Positions 1-7,622 of a stretch of DNA of 64,000 nucleotides are shown here, piece after piece. Location: positions 1-64,000 of the forward strand of contig JAJFKY010000013.1 of assembly GCA_021772975.1 (NCBI GenBank). The letters are read 5' to 3'. Origin of the DNA: Gammaproteobacteria bacterium. Lineage in GTDB: Bacteria; Pseudomonadota; Gammaproteobacteria; Xanthomonadales; Wenzhouxiangellaceae. Under the pieces are notes generated by a model that did not search any database, had not been told where the DNA came from, and worked only from the letters and a program-made list of their open reading frames with translations. How positions within the stretch are numbered: the first letter of the stretch is position 1; each line of letters begins with the position of its first letter. Made by a program: the position numbers and the translations under genes.

Positions 1-2
1 CT

Positions 3-419
3 ACAGGTGGCGGGACAATATGGGCACGTAATCAACTCGGCATCAATGGCGGGGTTGATTACTGTTCGGGCGCATACGCTGCGGGTGAATGGGCGGGACT
101 TGCGGTTGACCTTGTGGGTCTCGCGGGATTGGCTAAAGCTGCTGGTAAGTTTTTGCTTAAACGAGGGGGATCAAATAGTCTAAAAGGGCTAACAAGGCAA
201 CAGCAAAAAGGAATTCGGAGCTTGGAGAAAAGAATTGCAGAACATAAAAAGAAACTGCAAGAGTTTAGAGATAACCCGACTGTTCGACCTGGAATGGGAG
301 ACTTACCACAAGATCTGATCCGGAAACAGCAACGAATAAGGATTAGGCATTTAGAGTCAGAAATAGAAACTTTTAGAAACAATATAGAAAAGATAAAGAG
401 AGGAGAATTAGGCCAGTGA
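3..419 (+). CDS. C-terminal end of a polymorphic (RHS/CDI-like) toxin, partial
   Basis: The reading frame is open from the first bases of the window, so only the last 138 codons are seen and the protein starts upstream. The visible part begins with a glycine/alanine-rich segment (GGVDYCSGAYAAGEWAGLA), as found where RHS or filamentous toxins change from the conserved core to the variable tip. It ends with a charged, probably alpha-helical tail (residues LEKRIAEHKKKL and RHLESEIETF). From memory, tails of this style occur at the C-termini of RHS-type toxins, but I cannot assign an activity. The stop codon overlaps the start of the next gene, the usual toxin-immunity arrangement. A shorter start at GTG 114 is possible in principle, but the upstream frame carries a sensible protein. 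The toxin-tip role is inference; the partial frame is direct observation. Confidence 0.6.
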   Translation, partial: TGGGTIWARNQLGINGGVDYCSGAYAAGEWAGLAVDLVGLAGLAKAAGKFLLKRGGSNSLKGLTRQQQKGIRSLEKRIAEHKKKLQEFRDNPTVRPGMGDLPQDLIRKQQRIRIRHLESEIETFRNNIEKIKRGELGQ

Positions 420-835
420 TTCACAAAAGTACTAACGGTAGAATATTACTGATTTCTGATAGAGTTTCGGCCATATCCGATCTTGGCGACTATGTGCCTG
501 TCGTTATTATCTTAACGGCATGGACTCCTGAACGAGCTTCTGTGCTTTTCTGGGAGGCGTTAATTAATTACTTACTGAGTAAAGGGGCGATGTATATCGC
601 CTGCATTGGAACTTTTTCAGAGCTGCTACATGATGAGATTGACGAATTTGTAGAACAAAACGGGTTGTTACACATAGTTACGACATTTCACGCGAATGAC
701 ACGATGGAAGAGGCTGTGGACTTTTGTGTGTACGGGACGGACCTTAACGATCAGGGTCGTAATTGCATACTGGCGGTATTAGATGAGCAATGTGAGCAAG
801 ATAAGGATGTAAAGACACTCCTATCGAAAGCCTGA
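416..835 (+). CDS. Candidate immunity protein for the upstream toxin
   Basis: This 139-aa acidic cytosolic protein starts with GTG at 416, overlapping the stop of the toxin gene (GTGA), so the two are translationally coupled. It has no signal peptide or membrane segment. The alternating hydrophobic stretches (VPVVIILTAW, GAMYIACIG) suggest a small alpha/beta fold, and it resembles the DUF7684-type small proteins as I remember them, which is tentative. Position directly behind a polymorphic-toxin tail is the main argument for an immunity role: such proteins bind and neutralise the cognate toxin domain in the producer. The gene ends only a few bases before the left end of an IS256-like element, and base composition is AT-rich like the rest of the island. 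Confidence 0.5.
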   Translation: MIHKSTNGRILLISDRVSAISDLGDYVPVVIILTAWTPERASVLFWEALINYLLSKGAMYIACIGTFSELLHDEIDEFVEQNGLLHIVTTFHANDTMEEAVDFCVYGTDLNDQGRNCILAVLDEQCEQDKDVKTLLSKA

Positions 836-837
836 TA

Positions 838-1439
838 GGTAGTGTTCATATTTCTGTGTCATTTCTTTACCATTGACCCAAAAGAGATGACCTATGACAA
901 CACAAAACCCAACTTTGATATGGATGCCGCTTTGCAGGCGCTGCGTGCAGGCAAGGACCTGACTGGCAAAGATGGCATTTTTACGCCGCTGATCAAACAA
1001 TTGACTGAAGCCGCTATGCAAGCTGAACTTGACAGTCACCTGGATCAGAAACAAACACCCAATCGCAAAAATGGCAGCACATCCAAAACCATCAAAAGCC
1101 CGGTCGGCAGCTTCCAGTTGCAAACCCCTCGCGACCGCGCGGGCACCTTTGAACCCCGGCTGGTCAAAAAACACCAGACTCATCTGACCGATGAACTGGA
1201 ACGCAAAATCCTCGCCCTGTTTGCACTGGGCACCAGTTATCAGGATATTCGCGGCCACATTGAAGACCTGTATGGCATTGCCGTCTCCAACAGCACGCTC
1301 TACGCCATTACCGACAAGCTACTGCCGGAGCTACAGGCTTGGCGTGAACGCGATCTGGAGGCCATCTATCCGATCGTGTGGCTGGACGCGATCCACTACA
1401 AAATGCAAGGAGCATGGCCGTTATGTCAGCAAGGCCTTG
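838..1439 (+). mobile_element. IS256-family element, left part only
   Basis: The sequence starting at 838 (GGTAGTGTTCATATTTCTGT) has the look of an IS256-family terminal repeat and is followed about 50 bp later by the transposase start. The element is cut off after roughly 600 bp, at a 10-bp palindrome (1430-1439) where sequence of an IS3-family element begins on the other strand. No right terminal repeat of this element is present in the window. The exact terminus and any target duplication cannot be fixed without an intact copy for comparison. Confidence 0.6.
887..1429 (+). pseudogene. IS256-family (mutator type) transposase, truncated and frameshifted
   Basis: The N-terminal half of an IS256/mutator-type DDE transposase is recognisable: the leader region (KDGIFTPLIKQLTEAAMQAE), the zone ending in PRDRAGTFEPRLVKKHQT, the segment ILALFALGTSYQDI, and the first catalytic aspartate in VWLDAIHYK. 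Just after that motif the frame breaks at about 1402-1406. The expected continuation EHGRYVSKA is found in the next frame, so one extra base has entered the run AAAATGCAAGG. The sequence then stops at the junction with the IS3 remnant. About half of the usual roughly 400 residues are missing, including the second and third catalytic acids, so the protein cannot be active. The start at 887 is preferred over upstream GTG 842 because family members begin shortly before this conserved region. Confidence 0.75.
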
Positions 1440-1951
1440 ATCACCAGGTGGCGGTCTATATTGTTGTCCATCGACCAGCCAACAATACGTCTGGAGAATA
1501 AGTCCAACACCGTGGCAACATACAAAAATCCTTCATAGGTACGCACAAAGGTGATATCACTCACCCAGGCGCTATTGGGTGCCTGAGGACTAAACTGGCG
1601 ATCTAACACATTCGCAGCCACATTGGCTGGCTTGCCGGCCTTGATGTAACGGCGTTTATAGCCAATCTGCGCCCGGATCTTGTGCTCGCGCATAATCCGG
1701 GCGACACGATGGACGCTGCAACTTTCCCCGGCCTCGCGTAGATCACAGTGAATCCACGGGCTGCCGTAGGTTGCACCGCTGGCGATATAAGACTGTCTGA
1801 TCAGTGTTAACAAGCGCTGATCCTCTATGGCTCTGGCCGATAAGGGCTTACTCAACCAAGCATAGAACCCACTGAAGTGAACCTTCAACACACGACATAT
1901 AGCTCTGATTGAGAACTCGCAACGATGATCACGAATAAAGGCGTACTTCAC
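1430..1951 (-). pseudogene. IS3-family transposase orfB, truncated
   Basis: This encodes the N-terminal HTH_21 region (FSIRAICRVLKV, then YGSPWIHCDLR) and the start of the rve integrase core with the first catalytic aspartate in SAWVSDITFV and the second in VLDLFSRRIVGWSM. The frame continues into foreign sequence to a stop at 1421-1423, giving 176 codons where about 290 are usual. The final DDE glutamate is absent, so this copy is inactive. It overlaps orfA by 4 bp. Production of the OrfAB fusion would need a -1 shift at the A6G run in orfA (plus-strand 1979-1990 region). Confidence 0.8.
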
Positions 1952-2235
1952 ACGGGGTTGTTGGCAAAGTACGCGGCGGCCTTTTTTAAGATGTCACGCT
2001 CTTCAGTCATCCGGCGAAGTTCCGCCTTGAGCCGTGCCAGCTCAGCTTGATCATCCAATCGATTAGTCTGGGGTACCGGATTGGCGTATCGCTTCATCCA
2101 GCTGTATAGGCTGTGGGTGGTTGTACCTAATCGTTCCGCTACTTCGGCAACACAATAGCCACGCTCAGTGATCTGTTTAACCGCTTCAATTTTGAATTCT
2201 TCAGTGTATCGCTTGCTGCTCATAAACATCTCCAA
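1948..2235 (-). CDS. IS3-family transposase orfA
   Basis: This 95-aa HTH_8/HTH_Tnp_1 protein begins MSSKRYTEEFKIEAVKQI after an upstream in-frame MEMF, so initiation could be at 2235 or four codons later. It has the IS3 OrfA helix-turn-helix (VAEVAERLGTTTHSLYSWMK) and a C-terminal leucine-zipper stretch (LARLKAELRRMTEERDILKK). Near its end the minus strand reads TTAAAAAAGG, the A6G slippery heptamer on which IS3 elements make their OrfAB fusion. OrfA itself looks intact, but its partner orfB is truncated, so the element is not autonomous. Confidence 0.8.
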   Translation of the reverse strand: MEMFMSSKRYTEEFKIEAVKQITERGYCVAEVAERLGTTTHSLYSWMKRYANPVPQTNRLDDQAELARLKAELRRMTEERDILKKAAAYFANNPV

Positions 2236-2288
2236 TAGAGTTACATTTTAACGCTATCAGATGTCTAGCAAGCCCTGGGAAGCCCACT

Positions 2289-2477
2289 TGCCTGAACCGT
2301 TGGTTGTTTCAGTCAATGACCGAGGCACGGGTAGTCATCAATCAATGGCTGGATGAATACAACACCGTCAGACCACATCGTTCATTGAAGGGCCATACAC
2401 CACAACAGTTTTTATTGGATTGGACGAAACAAAATACCGATCAACAACCGGAAACACTAACAATGGGATTGGGCTAA
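2289..2477 (+). pseudogene. IS3-family orfB, C-terminal fragment
   Basis: The plus strand encodes CLNRWLFQSM, then EARVVINQWL, then EYNTVRPHRSLKG and a stop at 2475-2477. This is the diagnostic C-terminus of IS3-family OrfB. It has no start and no upstream part, and it abuts the end of the minus-strand IS3 element at 2286. It may be the displaced tail of that element after an inversion, or a remnant of a second copy. It has no function as a protein. Confidence 0.75.
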
Positions 2478-2506
2478 AGATCGTGGGCTTGTCACAATGA
2501 CTATTC

Positions 2507-2525
2507 ATAATCGGGGGTTATGGAT
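2507..2525 (+). repeat. 19-bp inverted repeat, left copy
   Basis: The sequence ATAATCGGGGGTTATGGAT here recurs exactly, in inverted orientation, at 4604-4622. It contains a G-run followed by TTATG, so the ATG of the methyltransferase (2520) lies inside the repeat and the G-run may act as its ribosome binding site. The flanking bases of the two copies do not match, so the repeat boundary is sharp. Confidence 0.85.
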
Positions 2526-3353
2526 ATATCGCGAGACTCTATGATAACAGGACAAGCGTTTGCGTCTGTTAGCTGGCTCACCAATCACTATAATGCAAAA
2601 TCGCCTCAACTTATTCATAATGTTGCGTCTTTACCAATTCGCTCCGGTGACAGAGTCCTCGATCTGGGGTGTGGAGTAGGGTTTTATATCGAAATTTTTC
2701 TCAAGATGGTTGGCCCAATAGGAAGGGTTGTTGGTGTGGATCACGATACGGATCTTATATCGGTTGCACGAGAAAACTTGTCACAAAGTGGGCTGAATAA
2801 CTGGGAATTAAAACTTACCAACGTTTTCGGAATTTTGGAGAATGTTCATGAGTTCAATAGAATTATCTTATTCAATACTCTCTCGTACAATAGTAATTAT
2901 GCGGAATTTGTGGCGTCGTTATACGACCGAATGGCAAACGACTCGCTTTTGATTATCAAAGACTTTGACATGGCAACATCTAGCTATAACCCGATTAACA
3001 AGCGCATCCACGGCGACCTAATTGAGGGTGTGAAAAAAGCATCATCGCATAATGGCAAACTGCAGGTCAATAAGTTATTGGGAAGTCAGCTACACTCATT
3101 GGCAAGGAAAATTTCAGGACGCAAAACAGAAAGCCGACTTTGGCCATACCTAAACATCCACCCTTTTTCTCCACAACAGGAGGCCTTTATGCGTGGAGCT
3201 TTCGACAATTCGTTAAGCCTAGCTGAACCTCACTGCGGTGACGAAACGATTAGCTATATCAGGGAGCAGTTTATTGTAGACGACGCCGTCTTTTATAAAA
3301 ACAACCTCTCGTGCTTTGTAGAGAACGAGCATCTTGTTATATTGCCGAAATGA
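2520..3353 (+). CDS. Class I SAM-dependent methyltransferase
   Basis: This 277-aa soluble protein has a Rossmann-type methyltransferase core. Motif I is VLDLGCGVGF at residues 46-55, and the acidic ribose-binding loop is in VVGVDHDTDLI at about 71-81. A hydrophobic strand then helix (NRIILFNTLSY) follows where motif IV usually lies. The C-terminal 100 residues match no subfamily I know, so the substrate is open: small molecule, lipid, protein or nucleic acid. The start codon lies inside a 19-bp repeat whose inverted copy precedes the next gene, and the two genes converge with a 17-bp overlap of their 3' ends. AT-rich composition and flanking IS remnants point to recent acquisition. The methyltransferase fold is clear; the role is unknown. 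Confidence 0.8.
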   Translation: MDISRDSMITGQAFASVSWLTNHYNAKSPQLIHNVASLPIRSGDRVLDLGCGVGFYIEIFLKMVGPIGRVVGVDHDTDLISVARENLSQSGLNNWELKLTNVFGILENVHEFNRIILFNTLSYNSNYAEFVASLYDRMANDSLLIIKDFDMATSSYNPINKRIHGDLIEGVKKASSHNGKLQVNKLLGSQLHSLARKISGRKTESRLWPYLNIHPFSPQQEAFMRGAFDNSLSLAEPHCGDETISYIREQFIVDDAVFYKNNLSCFVENEHLVILPK

Positions 3354-4605
3354 TAGGAGCACTCTTAGTAAGGGAAATTGCCTTTTTGTAGAATGGGATC
3401 GCATCTTTTGCAAAAGGCGCCGACGCGGTTTTCTTGAAAAAATGTCTAAGAATAAAGGCGAAAATAGCAGCGGGATTAAAGAACTGCAGCGCCCATGCAA
3501 TAGGAATACTCAGCATGCTCACAATGTCAACAATTGCTTTAGAATTTATTTTGTGAACGCTTCTTTTAAATATCATCTCAATGAGTGCATTCACTCGATC
3601 GTCACTGAACTCGCGACGAAGACTCCACATCTCTGTCTCGAGCGAATGTAGATCGGAAGCAACTTCTATGCAGCTATGGTATTTTTCCATAAACCTATGC
3701 CAAGCACCATCACCGTTACGTATCGATTGAATATGTGCAGGGCTGAGATTAAGCAATATTCTTGTGACCCTACGCCCAAGTTGCCATTCCAAAAAACGCA
3801 GAAATATTGAAGGCGAATAAAGTAGCGCTATAACATCATTCGGAGCTTCCTGTGTTCCAACATTAATATTGCCGTATGAATATCGTATTCTGTGGGAATT
3901 GACGGTAATAACCGGTGCGTAAGTAGTGTAGCAATACTCCTGCCACGCACGATAATAGGCTTTGTAAAATCCTGATGCTAATTCGTTAGATAGATCACGG
4001 CTGTCTAGCCATGCATAAAATTCCAGGGACCCTATGTATCTAAATGACTGATAAAACTGCTCTATAAATTCAAGCCCATCATCGAGTTGTTGACGTGAAT
4101 TCGCATTGTCAAGCAACGATAGATTTTTTTTTAAAAATCTATCGTGCCCAATGTCAAACCTTGAATTGTCTCGGGAATAGAAATCTCCGACAATGGCGAG
4201 TTTTTCCAATTCTTTTACATAAGAGTCAGGCTTCAAGTGCTCATATTCTTTATGAGCGTAACTAACCCCTTTTTCAAACATAGCTTTAGGATCATTCGCG
4301 CCCCAGCCGCAAAAGCTAACAATACCTAACTCCAACATTTGTTTGAATGATTTGCTTAAAATTACTCTTTGAACAACGAGCATGTTCCGGCTGTTTGAAA
4401 AACTAATTGTGTTTTCAATAGGGATGAAGATTTTATCGAAGTAAAGCGATAGAATTTTGAGCATTCTTATGTGAAAATGCGCTTCCTCTTCTATATTTAA
4501 TTCCTCAGGCTTAGCCGCCGAAAGATAGTATGGGGTCATGTGACTAAGCTCGTTATAGAGTGCACACCGACTCTCTATGGATTGATCTGCTATAAGTACA
4601 CTCAT
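3337..4605 (-). CDS. Protein of unknown function, partner of the methyltransferase
   Basis: This is a 422-residue protein that I do not recognise. The start at 4605 (MSVLIADQSI) is chosen because it directly follows the repeat that also carries the methyltransferase start; an upstream in-frame ATG at 4644 would add 13 residues encoded by the repeat itself. The first 340 residues are mostly helical and rich in aromatics (for example KAYYRAWQEYC), without signal peptide or catalytic signature I can name. Residues of about 355-390 contain two hydrophobic segments (VSMLSIPIAWALQFF, AAIFAFILRHFF) followed by a basic tail, so the C-terminus may sit in or on the membrane. It converges on, and overlaps by 17 bp, the methyltransferase gene. 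Shared 5' repeats suggest co-regulation or joint transfer. Confidence 0.55.
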   Translation of the reverse strand: MSVLIADQSIESRCALYNELSHMTPYYLSAAKPEELNIEEEAHFHIRMLKILSLYFDKIFIPIENTISFSNSRNMLVVQRVILSKSFKQMLELGIVSFCGWGANDPKAMFEKGVSYAHKEYEHLKPDSYVKELEKLAIVGDFYSRDNSRFDIGHDRFLKKNLSLLDNANSRQQLDDGLEFIEQFYQSFRYIGSLEFYAWLDSRDLSNELASGFYKAYYRAWQEYCYTTYAPVITVNSHRIRYSYGNINVGTQEAPNDVIALLYSPSIFLRFLEWQLGRRVTRILLNLSPAHIQSIRNGDGAWHRFMEKYHSCIEVASDLHSLETEMWSLRREFSDDRVNALIEMIFKRSVHKINSKAIVDIVSMLSIPIAWALQFFNPAAIFAFILRHFFKKTASAPFAKDAIPFYKKAISLTKSAPIISAI

Positions 4606-4622
4606 CCATAACCCCCGATTAT
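4604..4622 (-). repeat. 19-bp inverted repeat, right copy
   Basis: This is an exact inverted copy of 2507-2525, placed just upstream of the 422-aa gene on the minus strand. The pair brackets a 2.1-kb unit of two convergent genes. No target-site duplication is visible outside the two copies. Confidence 0.85.
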
Positions 4623-4713
4623 CCCTAGTTAAAAAGGTAATCATAACCCTTTCATTCAGATAATTCCATAACGGCTACCCTAACGACAAACCCAGATTTT
4701 CTTAAAACTTTAT

Positions 4714-4754
4714 CCAAATCATATGGTTACAGCCCATTGGCTGTATTCATTTGG
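4714..4754. other. Nested palindrome upstream of the recombinase gene
   Basis: A perfect hairpin ACAGCC-CATT-GGCTGT (4729-4744) is enclosed by a second, nearly perfect inverted pair, CCAAATCA (4714-4721) and TCATTTGG (4747-4754). It lies about 70 bp upstream of the tyrosine recombinase. Such dyads can be recombination core sites, repressor operators or transcript hairpins; nothing further in the sequence decides between them. Confidence 0.4.
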
Positions 4755-4821
4755 TTATTAGAGCGAATGTTATGTTCTGCGATACCATTCTCTGCCCAGT
4801 TTCTTCGGAAGAATAAAGACC

Positions 4822-5718
4822 ATGAGAATCTCTGAACTAACCAAAGACTTCCTTATTTACTGCTCCGTTGAGCGAAAATTAGCTAAAAACACAGTCGACG
4901 CCTACAGACACGATATATCAAGCTTTATGACCTACACCGGGGACGGTAGGGCTAAGCAAAAACTTACCACAAGTGTCATAAAAGGGTATCTCGCTGAAAT
5001 CATCCAAACTAAAAAGCTCTCATCCGCTACTGCAAAAAGACGTATGGCTTGCTTGCAAGCACTATGCAGGTATGCAAAATCCAATCAGAAAATCCCTGAT
5101 CCATTTGACAGATGGAATCCTTCAATCAAAAAAACTCAACGGCTACCTCGAGCTCTGACCGAACAAGAGGTAAGTCGACTTATACGCAATAAGTATGCGC
5201 TCACTAAAATCAATCTTGAGACTATCTTTTGTGTCCTACTTCTAAGCGCTACTGGTATACGTGTCTCAGAGCTATGTGGAATAAAAGCAATTGATGTCTC
5301 GCATGATGGCGCAGCTATTTATATCAATGGCAAGGGCTCACGAGAACGTATCGTCTATGTGGGCAACATCAAGTTACAACAAAGTTTGGTTGATCGACGC
5401 TCTAGCCGAATAAAAGCCAATGGTATGAACAGCCATCTGCTACTCAACACGCGGCTCATGCCTCTTAAACCTCAAACGCTCAGGCTTAGAATTCATAAGC
5501 TAAGAACTAATGCCGCTATAGAAAAACGCATTACTCCTCATATGTTGAGACACACCGCAGCTACGTTACTCATAGAGGCAGGCACTGATATTAGATTTGT
5601 ACAAAGACTACTCGGCCATGCCTCCATTGCTACTACTGAAATCTATACGAAAGTAAGCGATAAAGCGCTTAGACATGCAATTTGCAAAGCAGATACTGTT
5701 GGCAACTTAATGCCGTAA
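4822..5718 (+). CDS. XerC/D-like tyrosine recombinase
   Basis: This 298-aa site-specific recombinase has the XerC/XerD layout: an N-terminal SAM-like core-binding domain (residues 1-90, with VERKLAKNTVDAYRHDI) and a C-terminal catalytic domain. All catalytic residues are visible: Arg147 in SATGIRVSEL, Lys171 in NGKGSRER, His240 and Arg243 in HMLRHTAATL, His266 in LLGHASI and nucleophile Tyr275 in TTEIYTKV. The length is that of Xer proteins rather than of phage integrases with an arm-binding domain. It lies in the AT-rich island, reads towards tRNA-Thr and ends 63 bp from the tRNA 3' end. This suggests it inserted the island into the tRNA gene. It is probably not the housekeeping XerC or XerD, because those sit in conserved chromosomal contexts. 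Confidence 0.85.
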   Translation: MRISELTKDFLIYCSVERKLAKNTVDAYRHDISSFMTYTGDGRAKQKLTTSVIKGYLAEIIQTKKLSSATAKRRMACLQALCRYAKSNQKIPDPFDRWNPSIKKTQRLPRALTEQEVSRLIRNKYALTKINLETIFCVLLLSATGIRVSELCGIKAIDVSHDGAAIYINGKGSRERIVYVGNIKLQQSLVDRRSSRIKANGMNSHLLLNTRLMPLKPQTLRLRIHKLRTNAAIEKRITPHMLRHTAATLLIEAGTDIRFVQRLLGHASIATTEIYTKVSDKALRHAICKADTVGNLMP

Positions 5719-5781
5719 ATATGAAATGTCACGCAGAAGATGCGCGGGCCAACCCAGAATCCGTAAGTTATTGATTTATAA

Positions 5782-5857
<76 letters not shown>

Positions 5858-5887
5858 ATCAGTTGAGGCTGCGGAGTATACTGTTTT

Positions 5888-6997
5888 TTAGGCTGCCGGG
5901 CGAGCCTGGGGCTGTGCTTCGGGCATGGCATATGGCTCATGGCGCAGCGGGCATTTTGTGCCTGTCATCAGGCTGACCAACAGTTCGCAGGAGGCTGGCG
6001 CCATACCCAGGCCGTTTCTGTAGTGACCAGTATTCAGCCACAAGCCCTGGGTGTCGGGCATCGGTCCGATAACAGGAATGTCCCCCGCGATGGCGGGCCG
6101 TAAACCAGACCATTGCCGCACCAGTGTGAGCTCTTTCAGTAGCGGGAACATTTGCCGGCAGGCATGCTGTATTTCGTCCAGTGCGGCAGCTGTGGTGGCG
6201 TTGTCAAAGCCTACATCTTCGACCGTGCTGCCACCCAGGATATGACCATCACGGCGCGGAATCAGATATTTGCCATGGCCGGTGACCATATGCGTCAAAC
6301 AACCAGGCGGTGCCTGCCAGAGCAGCATTTGCCCACGCAGCGGTTTGATACCCAGGCCTGCTAAACCGCTGTTACGCAGAATAATGTCACTCCAGGCGCC
6401 CGCCGCCAATACGGTATGCCGGCATGGTTGCAACTCGCCGGACCGCAGCTCAAGTCCGGTTACCTGCCCGGCCTGGAGATGAATCCGGCGGACCGGCGAA
6501 TGCTGATGCACTACAACGCCCTGACGAATAGCCGCTTGCAGCAGCGCCTGCCCCAGGCGTGGATTTCGGACTTGCGCGACATTCGTAAACTGCCATGCCG
6601 GCAAGTCCGCTGCGCCGGGCAGCCAATCATTCAACCTGCCGACCTGTAACTGGGCGGCATTGCGGCTGCGCCAATCTTCGCCCGCATCATCAAACGGCCC
6701 CAGATACAGCAATCCGGCACGGATCAGTTCAGGATCAATCCCGCTGCTGCCATGCAGCTCAGCGACCAGCTCAGGGTACTGGCGCAGACTGGCCGCAACC
6801 AGCTGACGTACCGGTAGCGGATAACTCCACGGCGGTACCGGACTGATGATGCCGCCACCCGCCCAGGAAGATCCGGCAAATGCCTCCGCCTGATCGTAGA
6901 CGGTTACCTGCCAGCCCTGCCGGCGCAACATCCAGGCTGTCATCAAACCCATCACGCCGGCGCCTATGACGCTACAATTATTCTTGAAATCAGCCAT
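5888..6997 (-). CDS. thiO: Glycine oxidase ThiO
   Basis: This 369-aa FAD-dependent D-amino-acid-oxidase-family protein has the dinucleotide-binding fingerprint VIGAGVMGLMTAW at its N-terminus, a second FAD motif region (HTVLAAGAWSD) and the C-terminal signature WSGLRPAIAGDIPVIGP followed by NTGHYRNGLGMAPA. This is typical of ThiO, which oxidises glycine to the imine used to build the thiazole ring of thiamine. It is transcribed away from fimT with an 89-bp gap. A minus-strand TATAAC at 7029-7024 is a likely -10 element. I looked for, and did not see, a TPP riboswitch in the short leader. No other thi genes are in the window. A related deaminating oxidase is less likely given the C-terminal motif. 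Confidence 0.88.
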   Translation of the reverse strand: MADFKNNCSVIGAGVMGLMTAWMLRRQGWQVTVYDQAEAFAGSSWAGGGIISPVPPWSYPLPVRQLVAASLRQYPELVAELHGSSGIDPELIRAGLLYLGPFDDAGEDWRSRNAAQLQVGRLNDWLPGAADLPAWQFTNVAQVRNPRLGQALLQAAIRQGVVVHQHSPVRRIHLQAGQVTGLELRSGELQPCRHTVLAAGAWSDIILRNSGLAGLGIKPLRGQMLLWQAPPGCLTHMVTGHGKYLIPRRDGHILGGSTVEDVGFDNATTAAALDEIQHACRQMFPLLKELTLVRQWSGLRPAIAGDIPVIGPMPDTQGLWLNTGHYRNGLGMAPASCELLVSLMTGTKCPLRHEPYAMPEAQPQARPAA

Positions 6998-7013
6998 TTA
7001 TGAGATTTTCACG

Positions 7014-7052
7014 CCGTTCGTCAGTTATAGTTACCGCTGGTCGGAAGTTGCT
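7014..7052 (+). promoter_or_regulatory. AlgR-type box and conserved module ahead of fimT
   Basis: CCGTTCGTC at 7014-7022 matches exactly the AlgR recognition sequence known from Pseudomonas, where AlgR activates the fimU-pilVWXY1E minor-pilin operon. The 39-bp module also contains TACCGCTGGTCGGA at 7032-7045. A diverged copy of the whole module, with identical internal spacing, lies at 9261-9299 before pilX (about 30 of 39 positions agree). The box lies in the thiO/fimT divergent region. Assignment to AlgR is inference from the motif and the operon; no algR gene is in this window. Confidence 0.55.
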
Positions 7053-7086
7053 AGCCGATACAGATCGGATCAGTAAGGATAATGAT

Positions 7087-7617
7087 ATGAAAATTTGGCG
7101 TTTTCCCCAAGCTTTTACGACCCGTGGCTTTACCATCGTTGAGATGATGATAGCGATTGCCATCATGGCGATCATCACTGCGCTGGCCCTGCCCGGTCTG
7201 GGGGCTTTCTTCGCCCGCAATGATCTGGCCGGCGCCACCAATGAGATAATCTCCGGTATTAATCAGGCGCGTTCGGAAGCCGTCGCTCGCTCGAACACGG
7301 TGGCCATCTGCCCTACCAATGATGGCGCCGGTTGTGACAATGGCGACTGGGAAAGTGGCTGGATAGTGTTCGTTGATGAGAATGTCAATGGCAATCTGAA
7401 TGTGGGCGAAGATATTATTGCCGTCAGCAACAGCGGAGTGGTTGCCGGCGTGACCATTGATGGCTTCAATGCAGGCCTGAGCTTCGGACCGACGGGCCTG
7501 CTGGCGGCCGCGATAGGTGGCAACATCCTGATTTCCCATAGTGAGCTGACCATGGGACGGCAGCTGGCTATCAGTAATCTTGGACAGGTTACTTTATCTG
7601 AAGTGGATACCTCTTGA
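7087..7617 (+). CDS. fimT: Type IV pilus minor pilin FimT/FimU (GspH family)
   Basis: This 176-aa prepilin has a class III signal peptide cut by PilD at Gly14-Phe15 (TTRGFTIVEMMIAIAIM), with Glu at mature position 5, then a hydrophobic helix and a GspH/FimT beta-rich head (motif INQARSEAVARSNTVAICP). The start at 7087 has the ribosome binding site AAGGAT at 7076-7081 and gives a normal leader, so the upstream in-frame ATG at 7000 is rejected. It is the first gene of the minor-pilin operon fimT-pilV-pilW-pilX-pilY1-pilE, whose products prime pilus assembly at the inner membrane and form the tip complex. Its stop overlaps a possible TTG upstream of pilV, so pilV is closely coupled. An AlgR-type box lies 65 bp upstream. 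Confidence 0.88.
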   Translation: MKIWRFPQAFTTRGFTIVEMMIAIAIMAIITALALPGLGAFFARNDLAGATNEIISGINQARSEAVARSNTVAICPTNDGAGCDNGDWESGWIVFVDENVNGNLNVGEDIIAVSNSGVVAGVTIDGFNAGLSFGPTGLLAAAIGGNILISHSELTMGRQLAISNLGQVTLSEVDTS

Positions 7618-7622
7618 GGACA

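Larger units (their letters stand above)
1430..2286 (-). mobile_element. IS3-family element (IS2/IS3-like), right end lost
   Basis: On the minus strand this contains orfA, a -1 frameshift signal and the first part of orfB. The end next to orfA is probably at 2286, where the minus strand reads TGGGCTTCCCAGGGCTTG and continues to CTAGACATCTGATAGCG, a layout typical of IS3-family ends. The distal end is missing: orfB runs into IS256 sequence at the palindrome 1430-1439. A separate C-terminal piece of an IS3 orfB lies on the plus strand immediately beyond 2286. The region is therefore a nested or rearranged insertion-sequence wreck. Confidence 0.65.

Noticed and set aside
3334-3651. 105-codon frame after the methyltransferase
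   Set aside because: It overlaps the 3' end of the 422-aa gene on the other strand and has no ribosome binding site; the minus-strand gene explains the region better.
2507-4622. Integron cassette or attC site as explanation of the inverted repeats
   Set aside because: The repeats lack the 7-bp core and the long imperfect palindrome of attC sites, and the recombinase here is Xer-like without the integron-specific insert.
6998-7086. Possible TPP riboswitch upstream of thiO
   Set aside because: The divergent gap is only 89 bp and lacks the CUGAGA and GACCUG-type core motifs.
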